From NCBI GenBank assembly GCA_950295325.1, contig OX485808.1:43050527-43114526 (forward strand): a DNA stretch of 64,000 bases, written 5' to 3'. Below are positions 10,188 to 21,344 of this stretch, piece after piece. A model generated the notes under the pieces. The model saw nothing but the letters and a program-made list of their open reading frames with translations, was not told the origin of the DNA and ran no database searches. Source of the DNA: Polytrichum commune (taxonomy: Eukaryota; Streptophyta; Polytrichopsida; Polytrichales; Polytrichaceae). Position 1 is the first letter of the stretch. Each line of letters begins with the position of its first letter. Position numbers and translations under genes: made by a program.

Positions 10188-10928
10188 GTTAATAAGGCCA
10201 TCAAAGGCATATCCGGATTCATTGAATATTGGAAAGAGTTGTATGAGGAAGACATCACCAAACGTGTTAGGAATACTTATGAACCGTTGATCGCGTATTG
10301 AAATCGCATTCGCTCGGTCTTGATGACACTTGGTGGCGACACACGTATAACTTTGACACAAGGATTTTGGCCACAAAGTCGTTTGACGGTTGTGGAGTCC
10401 GACACCATGTTCTTTGACAATGGAGAGGTCCGTGAAGAGTTCGAAATGGACGAGCATTACGTTGGTCCTGCGCGCAATCGGCCGGCACCGTCGTTTCGTG
10501 TGGGTGTTGATTGCCATGAAGGGTATATGGTCCTCGTACGAGTAGGAGATGAGGAGCACCCCAAGCCAATTTGGTTGGTGAAAGCATTGTCTTCACCCAA
10601 TTTAATCCGAACTAGCCCCAACTTTCGTCAAATTGAAGTGGAATATTGCCGTCCTAGCACCAAAGACCAGAACGTTCTCTGGACCTATTTAGGTTGGGAC
10701 ACCAAAAAGAATTTCAAGTGGACAGTGGACTCATCATATGGACCGGTTTGGATAAACACGGATACCATACTTTGTGCTTGGAAACCGCGTAAGGGCTCTA
10801 AATCGGAAACAATGATCATCCCCCAAAAACATATAGATTTTGCCAAAGACAACCTGGCACGTATTGCAGCTGTGGAAAATGAAGCCGAGAATGGATATGA
10901 AGCGGAATATGGAGACGGGGAAACATAA
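10188..10928 (+). pseudogene. 5'-truncated transposase-like remnant (DUF7869-type)
   Basis: Starts within AIKGISGFIEYWKELY, hits an in-frame TGA near 10299, and continues to TAA at 10926. It aligns end to end with the last 240 residues of the complete gene at 37454-38938 (GFWPQ, NGEVREEF, HYVGPA, SFR, VDCHEGYM, GWDT and FAKDNLARI are shared). The catalytic-looking half is missing. It is followed at 11297-11324 by a degenerate element terminus, as expected for the 3' side of this gene. It lies on the same strand as copy 1, unlike the divergent layout in the 36.9-53.4 kb unit. Confidence 0.85.
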
Positions 10929-11296
10929 CATAAGTTGGATTTAATGGCTCAACATAGGGGGACTTTATAGACTTGGTATTATTGCAATTATTATATAATA
11001 AATTTATAATATTCAAATTTATAAATACGTTTGGGATGTGCCATACAATCCCATAAGACCCTTATATATGGGATGCGCACCTTAAACTTTATAATGACAT
11101 AATACTATTTGATTTTGGGATTGGATTGTTTTTTCCACATGTAGTTCATGTTTATGTTATGATATGAAGACTTACTATTTTTAGTAATGTGAATATTCTT
11201 CACGGGCGAATTTGTAAACCGTCATGTCCCCAAAGTTCCATATGTTTACAATATTGGCATCCCAAACTATGGGCGTATTTTATTTTGAGACTTTCC

Positions 11297-11324
11297 AAAG
11301 TCTCCGATTAACGAATATAGTGTT
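11297..11324 (-). repeat. Degenerate terminal inverted repeat, right end of unit 1
   Basis: AAAGTCTCCGATTAACG and then AATATAGTGTT match the inverse of the terminus at 36919 with few changes. The sequence after GTGTT is AGGTGG here, not TTAAG as at the other ends. Confidence 0.75.
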
Positions 11325-11403
11325 AGGTGGTCTTTTTGCAGCCGAGGTGGAGTTACTAGCTATCTCCTTCAATTGCACTACAACAAAGACGTAGCTAGTG
11401 CAA

Positions 11404-11723
11404 GGTAATGTCACATGGAGAGGTCCATGTGAGAAAGACCCTGACCCTCTTCAATTCCTAATCAAAGCATTGAGAAAGCCAAGAGATGTTGTCCTTGATG
11501 CTTACAGATCTACGGATAAGAGTAATTTTTGGGCCAATTATTTGTTGTTTTGAGTTTAAATTTCATAATCATTGCCCAATTGTTCATGCCATCAATGTCC
11601 ATGTGTGTTGCAGGCGCATCATTCCATACTTGGCAACATAGTGGTCGACACCTTGTTGCATTTGAAGAAAGACATTGTCATTTTCAATACTATATTGGCC
11701 CCTTTGCGTGATCCAACACCATC
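11404..11723 (+). pseudogene. Remnant of a DNA methyltransferase-like ORF
   Basis: Two blocks read DPDPLQFLIKALRKPRDVVL plus DAYRST (11440-11515), then, after an intron-like gap with acceptor tgttgcag|GCGC at 11613, GASFHTWQHSGRHLVAFEER. Joined, they resemble the C-terminal motif of N4/N6-type DNA methyltransferases (PxxLxxxLI...kPGDxVLDxFxGxGT, then GRxxxxxE). The donor would be ACGG|ataag, a GT-to-AT change. No catalytic DPPY-type motif is seen, so this is a broken fragment. It lies just outside the unit-1 terminus. Confidence 0.5.
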
Positions 11724-12990
11724 TCTTGTATTTGGTGGCTCGCAATCCTTGATATAACCACAAAAAGATGACAAAGAGTATGTCTGAATAGTTATTTGTC
11801 CTTCCTACTTATGTCTAACATTCTTGGATGTTTTGTGCAGGATAATGAAGGAAGCAATGACCCCCCCCCCCCTCACAAGTTTGTTCTCCATGTTTATGCC
11901 AAGTATGAGGCGGCATGAGATGGCAATTGTGATTATACCTTCAAGGCGAATTGGATTTCCACGTTATGATTTTCGTGTCTTGCCCTTCATTGATATGGAG
12001 GCGGAAGAACATAACAATCATGTAGGTAGTAGTGGGGACGATTCGAATATGGATTTGGGTACATTTAGAAGTTCATGGACATGGCTTCTCCTATTTTGTG
12101 TGAGTATGAGCATTTAAAAAAAATTAGTGTGGCAATTGTTTGATTTTAAATAAAATATCCACTACAAGTGGTCTATGTTTTGTATGACACATTATCTTAA
12201 ATCTTTAAACTTGAATGTGTTTCACATTAGATATAATTGGAATGGATGTTGATGGAATTGATTGAAATTTGGTACTCAAGTAACTATGTCCAAGTTATTT
12301 AATCCGCAATGCCTCCTATGTTCAATCTTCAAAAAGTATGTGCTTACATATGTTTGAATGAATGGATCTTGAATATACCAACGATATTAGTTATACATGT
12401 TTTATATCCTCTTATGCCAAGTTTGTATTTGTTGACTTTAATAGATTATTTTGGCATTTATTGAGATTATACAAATTGTCTATCCCCTCACCCTTCTTAT
12501 TAGTGAACCTTAAAATTGTTATTCTTGAGGCCAAAATACCATGGTTATAAGACACTTGTGTGCCTATTGCCAAATATTTGGCCTTCCTCACCGCTCACTA
12601 CTCACCACTCATAAGATAGCACTCCCCCTTCCATGACCATGGAGTTCTAGTAGTGTTAGGAGGTGTATGCCTATACACAATGGTCTACAAGTTGACAAAA
12701 GTGTACACAAATGACACTTGACATTAAGTATCCTCAAGAACATCTTCCTCTTGATACTAAAATGTAAACACTTGACACTTGCCATTGATATGCTAAATAA
12801 TATCTTCCCCTTACATACTAAAGCGCAAAACTATCACATCAAGTATCCCAGTGTGCTACACTAAATGTCCTAGTGTAAATAAATTATCACAATAAAAAGT
12901 TACCTATGTTCACAAATAGTATCATATCGACAATTGACAAACATCACATTTTGATATCTAGGCATCTACATTTTTTGGTCTAATTAATAT
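11724..12990. other. AT-rich stretch, no supported gene
   Basis: A possible exon fragment follows the methyltransferase remnant (gtgcag acceptor near 11840, then DNEGSNDPPPPHKFVLHVYA). A CACTA-like end in reverse (ttctagtagtg) lies at 12646-12656, without a partner I could pair. Otherwise nothing. Confidence 0.35.
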
Positions 12991-13155
12991 GGATTACCAT
13001 TCGGAGTTACGCATTGCTATAACATTTTACTGAGAGTATCATGTCTTAGCCAAATAACATAAGTAGTTAGTGTGCACACCGAAGAAGAACTTAGTTGGTA
13101 AAAAACAATGACTTCGGTACAACGTTATAGCAACACATAACTCCAAATGATAACC
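12991..13155. mobile_element. Fold-back MITE, copy 1 of 2
   Basis: Imperfect inverted repeat: the left arm GGATTACCATTCGGAGTTAC continues to about 13023, and the right arm 13124-13156 reads GTTATAGCAACACATAACTC and on. The same arms recur at 55859-56026. It is non-coding and can fold into one hairpin. Confidence 0.65.
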
Positions 13156-14023
13156 CACACTAAACTTTGCAAAATCGGGTACTTTGGGAAGAATGTGAGT
13201 TCTGATTAGATTATTCTCACGTCCTTCCTAGAAATATTGTATCTCCACGTATCGCAAAGCATCTTATCTGCAGGATTGTCCTGGCGACTGCTTTTTCTTA
13301 AACATATTTTGCAGTCTTTGCTATCACATTGTGAATTCTTCCAGTGGCAAGAATGGCATCTCGGGCCGCAGGTTATCTTAGAGAGAATGCCATGCCTGGA
13401 ACTGAAAGATTCATGTGGGAGGATCTTCCATGTGAAGTGTACATAGACATACAGAAGAATTCATAGGAAATCATTGGCAAGGAAGTGCCCGAGATTCTTC
13501 CAATGAAGTCATCTTCGACGATCTTTGACAAATCGGAGCAGACTCGATCGACTGCTGGCATGCTGACAGAATGGATGATTACAGAATAGGTGTTCCCCAG
13601 CCGTATAGCAGCCATGACAACATGATGAGGAGTCTCGATATCACGAGAAGATTCGACACTTGCACAAGCCTCGAAACACGACCATTTCATTATGCACAAT
13701 AGCTCCAGAAAGCAACTAGGCTGGAGCATTCACAAACAACCATGGTGATACAGTAATCCATTCGATGCACAAGGTGGTGTGGCCATCGCTATGGTTATGC
13801 GTTTGAGGTCGTCTGCTGCCTCATGACGCAGATAACTGCTGGTACATTTCTATCACTTCAATCTCTTCCCAGTTACATTTCTTGACGACACAATGCCAAT
13901 GTAGCACATGATGATCGAGATTGCACGCGTGCCTTAGTCTGAACCTACCTCAGAAAATTGCACTTCTATGCCTGCAAAGCACCTCATCACCTCGTCGTAA
14001 TCCAGTGAGCCTTCTGTGTGCAG
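13156..14023. other. 3' flank of the phytocyanin gene
   Basis: A short plus-strand frame at 13353 (MASRAAGYLRENAMPGTERF) is interrupted by stops and I cannot assign it. Nothing else is supported. Confidence 0.3.
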
Positions 14024-15226
14024 TCATACCCATGCGCTCCTACCAACTACATAGCCGAATCCATTGCGAACCTCATTTTGAACTCCATAGTCAGCTCCAT
14101 TACCTGGTCCATTGCCACCGCCATTTCGAACCCCATAGCCAGGTCCCTTGCGGACTCCATTGCCTGCTCCATTGCCAGCTCCATTGCCTCCTTCATTGCC
14201 TCCTTCATTGCCTGCTCCATTGTGGTTAAAGACACAACAAGTGAACCTATTCTGATATTTATAAGTCAACCCCGCGCCACCAGCAGTGAGAGCTGCAACA
14301 ACACCAGCTACAATGCCAGCAATTGATTTGGTGCTCAAGGGGGCCGATGAGGGTGGTGATGCTACCAGAGTACCAAATGGTGTTGTGGAACCCGGGTTTG
14401 TTGCTGGTGATGTACCTGATGGTGTACTCGGTGATGTACCTGATGGTGCTGTAACTGATGGTGTACTTGGTGGTGTTTGCGATGAGGGACTAGTACTACC
14501 AGGTGGTGGTGGTGGAGTGCTGGAAGGATCACTCACAGTCGCCGCAAATTTCATACCCTCTGTGCAATGAAGGGTTGTCATTGCTGAGAAGTAAAACGTC
14601 ACCGGGTATGAAGATTGAGGGGGAAAGGGACTCACTATCTGCGTCTGGGCAGCGGCACCTAACCACATGTTCAGCGGGTTCGAAAGGGTACAAGCTTGAT
14701 AGTCGGACGCCGAAAGTTGGTAAACGTCGCCGGCTGGAACTCTGTTAAACTCTGTCGCAACAAAAATGAATCATCAAGAACGTCATGTTATTAGTCTTGT
14801 TTGACAGTAGGGAGAAATAATGGCACGAGGAGATGTTGATGATAATGTAAAGGAGAAAGTGACATCAGTTTGTGTTTAGACATCATTTAAAAGTAGATAG
14901 GTTCTGCAACAACAAAAAGAATTGCCAACAATGTCGAGTTAGTAGGTAGTGCTGGTTAAAATCAGGACGAAGGAATTGCACGAAGAGAGGAGGATGTGAT
15001 AGTTTGTGTTTCTGTGTAACTTACGGAGGCAGTCCCCCGGGTAGAATGTGAGGCCAGCTGCCCAGGTGATGTAAAAATATTGATCGGCATTTGGTATCCA
15101 TAAATTACCAGGACCGCCCACTTCATATGTAGTTAAACAAGTTGCTGATGCTCCTATAATCGGTGCCAGTAGAATCGAGACCCTAAGAAGCAGATGGACC
15201 ATGTCCGTGTGCTCCATTGGACTCAT
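14024..15226 (-). CDS. Phytocyanin / early nodulin-like protein
   Basis: Two exons, 15226-15025 and 14751-14024, with donor TGCCTCC|gtaagt and acceptor ttgcgacag|AGTTT. The start is taken at MSPMEHTDM (15226); MVHLLL at 15202 is an alternative. A signal peptide (VHLLLRVSILLAPIIGASA) precedes the plastocyanin-like fold: YEVGGPGNLW, FYPGDCLQFNR across the splice, a disulfide Cys in DYQACTLSN, and LHCTEGMKF. The usual copper His (HNV/HSV) is GDV, so it probably does not bind copper, as in early nodulin-like proteins. A Pro/Ser/Thr-rich, probably glycosylated stretch, a membrane helix (SIAGIVAGVVAALTAGGAGL) and a Gly/Asn-rich tail follow. Likely plasma membrane or cell surface, and the best-supported host gene here. 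Confidence 0.8.
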
Positions 15227-15268
15227 ACGATTCCAAGTGCTCTTGCTCTTAGTAGTATGAAACAACAC

Positions 15269-16110
15269 TCTGTGCTTTGCCTTACTCCCACTGCACCGCT
15301 AGCGCCTGCGCAACCTGGAGATTCGCAACCTGATCGATTTAAAAGGATGACTTGAATCGAAGCTGGACGCACTCCACTGTCCGAGCATAACAATCCAACA
15401 TCTCCTACAATATAATAACTCGGAGCATGGGAAGAGAATAAGACATCTGCGAGGAAAGTTATTCATGAGCATTCGCTACCACACTCTGAGAGCAACTTCA
15501 TGCCACAATGCGCATTAAATGTGCTCTGTAAAAGCTGTCCGAGTCAAATGGCATTCGCGATGGCCAGGCAAGGAATACTGCAAACTTGTTGTCAAATCTC
15601 TCTCCGGCTCTTGTGTTCATACCGGATACTCTCAACACATCATGACACTTCTCTCACTACGGCCGCTTGCAAGCCCATTGCAACCGACTGTCGGCCTTCA
15701 AAGCTCACAGTTCGGCAATAGATTCTGAAGAAAGACCCCTTATAGAGCTCCTGCAAATTGATGGCAATGGCGGCGAGTAATCTCTGGAGTGTGTACCAGA
15801 TCATTACCCACTTTGCCCAATTGGTTTAGTGGCAGCAGATCCCTAAGCTCTTAAAATGGATAGTCCTTGTGCGATCGTGGACTTGTATATGTCACCAGTG
15901 ATAACAACCTTCAGCAAGGTCCTTCTCTTGCCAAGATGCAGATCATGAGCTCTTTCTGAGAACAGAATCCAGATGGTGAAATCACGGGACAAACATTTTG
16001 GGATATTAAACTCCGGGGAGTAGGACAATAATTTTGGGGTGAAGGGAGTAACTACGGTCTTGGAAACACTAAAATATGGACCAATTATGTCCAAAAATCT
16101 CCCCAAACAC
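15269..16110. other. Upstream region of the phytocyanin gene
   Basis: Probable promoter and intergenic DNA. Short ORFs near 15500 and 15850-16100 have no recognisable motif. Confidence 0.3.
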
Positions 16111-16113
16111 TAA

Positions 16114-16662
16114 GGGCCAAGTTCCATGTGCCGGTCCGGGTCCGTTTTTTTCAAAATAAATGGGTGGGCTGGTGAAAAGAGGGTGGTGCCATGTGCCCAT
16201 CCTTCTCACCCAAGGACCGGTACCCCCCATGGATGGGTGTCCCACATTTTGTGTTGTGCAAGAACGGGTGCCAAAGGACCGGCGGTCCTAACGGTAACAT
16301 GAAGGACATGTGCCGGTTAGAAAGCTCCGGTGACCGGATCGGCCGGTCGCCTAGGGTACACCCTTGGATACTAAAGGCCACTTTGTTCTTCTAATCCCTT
16401 CTTTTGAGGAGTACTCCTAGGGAACCGTGTATTTTATGATGTTTTAAGAATCTAGATGACCTTCATTGCCGGTGACCTTCATAAAGTGTCATGTCTTATC
16501 ACTCACCAAATTTAGTTAGAAAGTAGGAAATCGGGAAAAACCGGCACCCCACATAGAAGTACCCCTCCATAAAATGGGTGACATCACCCATTTTTTGGAT
16601 GATGTCACCCGTTTCTCACCCATCTAAAAAACGGACTGGGACCGGCACATGGAACTTGGCCC
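16114..16662. mobile_element. Tourist-like (PIF/Harbinger-type) MITE, 549 bp
   Basis: Terminal inverted repeats GGGCCAAGTTCCATGTGCCG at 16114 and its inverse ending at 16662, extending about 24 bp without mismatch. They are flanked by a 3-bp TAA duplication (16111-16113 and 16663-16665), the target-site type of Tourist/Harbinger elements. No transposase inside; the ORFs within are short and not conserved-looking. Confidence 0.88.
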
Positions 16663-16665
16663 TAA

Positions 16666-19600
16666 GTTGAGTTTCCTAGAGTTCTAATTCTCTTGCAAGT
16701 GAATGATTTTATGGTAGGAGCATTGTAAACCAAGAACTTAAGGTGCTTGACAAACTGTGGTAGCCATATGAACTAAAAATAAATGTTCCTAAGTAGAAAA
16801 AAAATACCATGTGTAACGTTTTCTGTTGTCTTTTGTTACGTCCAACTTGCAACATTTGAAGTGAAAATTGTGTTTGCATGAGAAACTGTTACGGGGGCTT
16901 GATGTTCACGTGCTAAACATTTTCAAAAACAACATGTACTTGTTATGCAAGATATCAACTAACCCCCTCTCTTGCCTTACCAGATGTAGAGTGCAATATG
17001 TGGTGATGAATTTAGAGTGTGCTCAGGAAGCACACCAAGTTGTTGGGCAATGCTATGTCACAATGCCTAGTGGTGGAAAGACTATATATGAACCCCAACA
17101 AGCGCCGCCATCACCATATGAGGGGGTGGGAGAGTGCCACATGCGGACTGGAGAGCCTTCCCCACTATATTGCATCCCTTGGTGTAGGAGCATCGGCACA
17201 CCACAACCCCGCCTTGCTTTCATTGGTGATGGCAAGACCTTTCTCAACAATGGCAAGAGCCACCCTCTCTTTTCTTGGAGATGGCAAGGCCTCACAAAAG
17301 GCTTTCCTAGCTGGTGGGAGGGCTCGTCTCAACTGTATGCCCAACTATGTACACAACATCTATTGAGCTAGAAATCACAAGTGTACTCCATGCATTGTCA
17401 CCAAATTTTGTTTCTCCCCCAGTATGTTGATTATTGAACCTAAAATGGTTATCATTTTTTAAGAATGTAATCCAATATCTTTTTAACACGTGTCTTTTTG
17501 ATATTTACTTTTGAACCCACACCTAACCACACACCACTCAATTATAGATGTCCGATTAGGATAAAGAACCAAATATTAAGTGCTGTCTCCCTTATGCTGA
17601 GTATTTCTGATGGTACCTACTTCACATGAATAAGCTCACAATCGCCAAAACCCACAAACACCCCTTGGACGGCTACAGTGAGCAAATGGAAACATTGGGC
17701 CTTGTGAATTAGAGCGTTGCAGAGCAAATGCGTCATTATTCAGTAGTACATGTGCATTTCAATATGACTACAACCTTGACCAAGAAAGCTACAAACTCTC
17801 TTCAGGATTAAAATCTGTTTGTGGTTTATATCATTGGCATATGTCATTGGAAAAGGATATAGCAGTAACATATTCATCAGTCAAGAGAAGGCTTGCGGGA
17901 ATTACAGTAAGATTCCCTGTTAACTTCCATCATTTCTAACTATCCCTGTAAGTTTATTTAAGAATTTCATTGACTATCCTTACGCTGACCCCATAAATAT
18001 GACTTAACTGTGGAGACTGCTAAGAAATGAACATCCTGTATGAGTCTTTTTGTGAATTCCATACTACATATGTTTATTTTGAATTACCTGTCACTCATGG
18101 GCTGCCAAAAATTGAAGGATACCCATACTCTTCATCTCCCACCCAACAAGCTTGCCCGCCCATCACTGGATTAAATTGAAGTAGGAGGTCATAGAATTTT
18201 GGTTTTCTAGTACTATTTAAACTCTATTTTTCCTCAATTTCGCCTGGTAAGATCAATTATTAAACAGAGCGAATATGTCAATCAAGGAAACATGAGTAGA
18301 TTGCAAAACATAGAATTAGTAAAAAAAATTGCTTGTACATCTTGTTGTACTGGCATGACTGAACAAGATACAACTGCAGGAAGAAGTGATGAAAACTACA
18401 AAAGCCACTACAAAAATGAACTACAACGCATCTGACTATTCAGAACTCTGGAGATTGGACTGCATAGAATGTAGACTTTTGGCAACAAGAAGTGATGAAG
18501 ACTACAACTAGAGTGTTGATTGTGCAGTAGTCGAGAATCTATATTTACAGAAAAAAGACAAAGAAAAAACCTTGACCTTCTTCTGTCCCAAAGAAACCAA
18601 AAACCTAATAGAAACTCTAGAGTAAATGACATTGTCTGCAACTGAGTATGTATTCAGTTGTCAAGATGTCACCCCTAGCTTTCAAGAAGCCATCAACTAA
18701 TCTCAGTCTACAGGCTCTTAATCCTGATACAAAATCACTTAATAGAGACCAAATCACTAAAAAATTCAAGTAGACTAATTGATTGTCTATGAAATGAAAA
18801 GGATACAATCAAATGCTTAAAATGAGTTAAGTATCCCCATCCTTAAGCACCTCACAAGAACATATTCCAATGTGCAATCCTTGAATACTCGATATTTACG
18901 ACACCATCATGCTGTTATAATAAAATATCATAATCTTCAATCCTCCCACATCTTATGCGCACTAAGACTTGCATAAAGGTTGAACAAGATTCAACAAATT
19001 GGTTACAACTGATAGATTTGTCAAAATGAAATAATATATTATCATGTTATGATGAGCATGGTGCAATGATGATCTATGATAAAATTATGGTTTTGTTTTA
19101 TCATAAAGTATACACACATAACAGTGCCTAGTTCATTGCTGCTTTGTTCAATTTGAGCAATCAAAAAACATTACATGTCATAGCTCTATATAGACCCCCT
19201 ACAATGCACTTAGATAAATGCCTCCACACTATAAATAAATTTTGTCTCAATACTCCACGTTCTTGTCCTACAATTTTATAGGAGACTTTAATGTGGATAT
19301 TTTGAATGCAATATCTCCTCAATCTACAAAATTGGAAAACTATGAGACATTACAATTTTGAGCTTTTTTTCAAAATCCATAACAATGCAAAATTCATTAT
19401 TAGATCATATGAACTAATACAATTTTTTAAGGTTGCTACTTAGGTTGCATAAGAAGAATATTTGATGGATCATAAATAGTTTCCATGGCATTTTAAAATA
19501 CATGATCTTCTCCCATTTTTTCATTTTCTTGACACAAATCCAATGTTCCCATTATGATGGGTTGCATTCAACATCAAGTGAGTAGAATTTATGGCATAAC

Positions 19601-19988
19601 CTCATGTAGTCTAGACCTTTTCTTGATTGTAGAGTACACTAAATATGACATTTAGTGTCACTTACAATCTGGAGTTATACAATGCTAATTTTTTCACTAA
19701 TTTTTTGATTTTTGACCAATTAAAGTTCTTAATGTTCTATAATGTTTAGAACCAATAATGTTCTATAATGCATCCTTAATTGTTTGCTACAATTTTTTTT
19801 TCTTTCCAAATTTCTTACTTGATGGCTACCTATTGTACATCTCATTTCCATGTTTGTTGCTTGAGTTTGTTTTTTGTTTTTACTTGCAATTTGTTGCCTA
19901 GAGGTTGATAGCTTAATGATTTTCTTCATTTGCTTGTTTACTATCGGTTTTCCCAATTGCTTGCTTGATGGCAATTTTTTTCATCCCA
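16666..19988. other. AT-rich intergenic DNA, no supported gene
   Basis: ORFs near 16868-17371 and 18408-18808 have no family resemblance and no good splice context. I see no repeat structure beyond AT-rich simple sequence. Confidence 0.35.
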
Positions 19989-19996
19989 TTTCCATG

Positions 19997-20493
19997 CACG
20001 GGTAGATCACTCTAAGGCATTTTTGTGCACCACGTGCGGCTGGGGGTTTTTTGTTTTGGGGCTATTTACCTTCAAGGGCTGAATTAAAGCCTCCCTATAA
20101 TTACTTAAATATAAAAAATGATCCATTTGTTTACACCCTTTCATTACTTATATTGTCCAAGTCACTGCAATTTTTTGTACTCTATATTCTTTTTAAGTAA
20201 TTTTGGACAGACGGAAATCCCAATTATCATCCATCCCCGTGAGTCCTAAACCCATTTACATACCATACTAAACATACCTTCTAGGATTCTTATCTTCAGT
20301 CCCTATATTAATTTTACAAAAAAATAATGGCCCAAGTTTTATGTCCATCTAACTTACTTATAATGGGATTGTCTACATTTAATGGCCCTTTCATTATTTG
20401 GAATTCCTTTATAATTTTTATTTCAAATGATTTTAATCCTCTCTATATTATGCCGCACGTCGTTTTTAAAATGCACTAAGTGATCTACCCGTG
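19997..20493. mobile_element. hAT-type MITE, 497 bp, with 8-bp duplication
   Basis: Inverted ends CACGGGTAGATCACT at 19997 and its inverse ending at 20493; similarity continues inward (GCATTTT, then ACGTGCGGC). The ends are flanked by the direct 8-bp repeat TTTCCATG at 19989-19996 and 20494-20501. An 8-bp duplication is typical of hAT elements. It is non-coding. Confidence 0.85.
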
Positions 20494-20501
20494 TTTCCAT
20501 G

Positions 20502-21063
20502 CTTGCTGCCTACTTGTTGATTTAGTGTTTTGAATTTTATTTTCTTTGCAATTTTTTACTTGAAACTTGAGCGTTTGCAGTTTTCCACTTGCTTGCTTGC
20601 TATGGTTTTCAATCAAATGTTTTCTTTCTGGCTATTTTTTGCCACCGGCTTCATTGTTTCCAACTTGATTGTTGGATGATCCAATCTATTCCAATTTCAT
20701 GCTTGTTGTCTACTTCTTGGCAAATTTCTATTCCATTTCCTTGCTTGTTATTTGTTTTAAACCCTTTTTTCACTTGCTTTAGGTATTTGTTTTAAAATTG
20801 TATGCACAATATCTATCCATTCATTAAATTTGTTGCATGTTTTGAGCTCAATTCATTGAGTTTAGTTGAATTGATTTTAATTTATTGAGTTGAAATGTAA
20901 TGAAATGTTGCAAGAATCCGATTTTATTCTTGCTTGAATTATGTCCAGTGCAAAAACTAAAAGAAAGGCTACATAGATTGAAACAAAGGGCTGCACAAAT
21001 TGCGAAGGTATGCATAATACAACCCATACTCCTTTTTTGCAAAGACCTTCAAAAGCTCTCAAG
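20502..21063. other. AT-rich DNA upstream of copy D
   Basis: No supported gene. It may hold the decayed leader of copy D, but I cannot recognise it. Confidence 0.3.
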
Positions 21064-21344
21064 GTTGTGGATGCACGTTTGTAACTTGCTTTTCTAAAGC
21101 ATAATAAAAGTTATGGGCACACAACTATAACCTTTTTTTTCAGACATAATTAAGATTACAGTTGCGCAACCGTAACCTACTTTTGTAAAGCGTAAAACTG
21201 TAGTTCTATAACATATCCCTTAAAGGTCATGAAGGTACAATGTAACTCTATACCCTCTATAAGTAACCAGAAGGTTACGGGCACACGTTCGTAACCTTGC
21301 GGATCCTAATGGAGGGTATTAGGTTACGAGCATGCATCCATAAA
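21064..21344. repeat. Decayed type-C palindrome cluster upstream of copy D
   Basis: Five imperfect 22-bp palindromes at 21064-21085, 21110-21131, 21155-21176, 21274-21295 and 21323-21344. The inferred consensus is half-site GTTACGGACG, two bases, then its inverse. Most differences are CG to TG/CA changes, as expected for old methylated DNA. Weaker relatives lie at 21722-21743 and nearby. The location, just 5' of copy D, matches the arrays before copies 1 and 2. Confidence 0.6.

Noticed and set aside
11378-12656. A complete small CACTA element between CACTACAACAAAG and TTCTAGTAGTG
   Set aside because: The two ends match poorly and the flanking triplets (TTG and TTA) are not a duplication.
14047-14326. 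Plus-strand ORFs with IASSIASFIAS or LHCQLHCLLHC repeats
   Set aside because: Shadows of the Gly/Asn-rich tail of the minus-strand phytocyanin gene.
16868-17371. 167-aa plus-strand ORF
   Set aside because: No recognisable motif, unusual composition, overlapping alternative frames. Probably chance.
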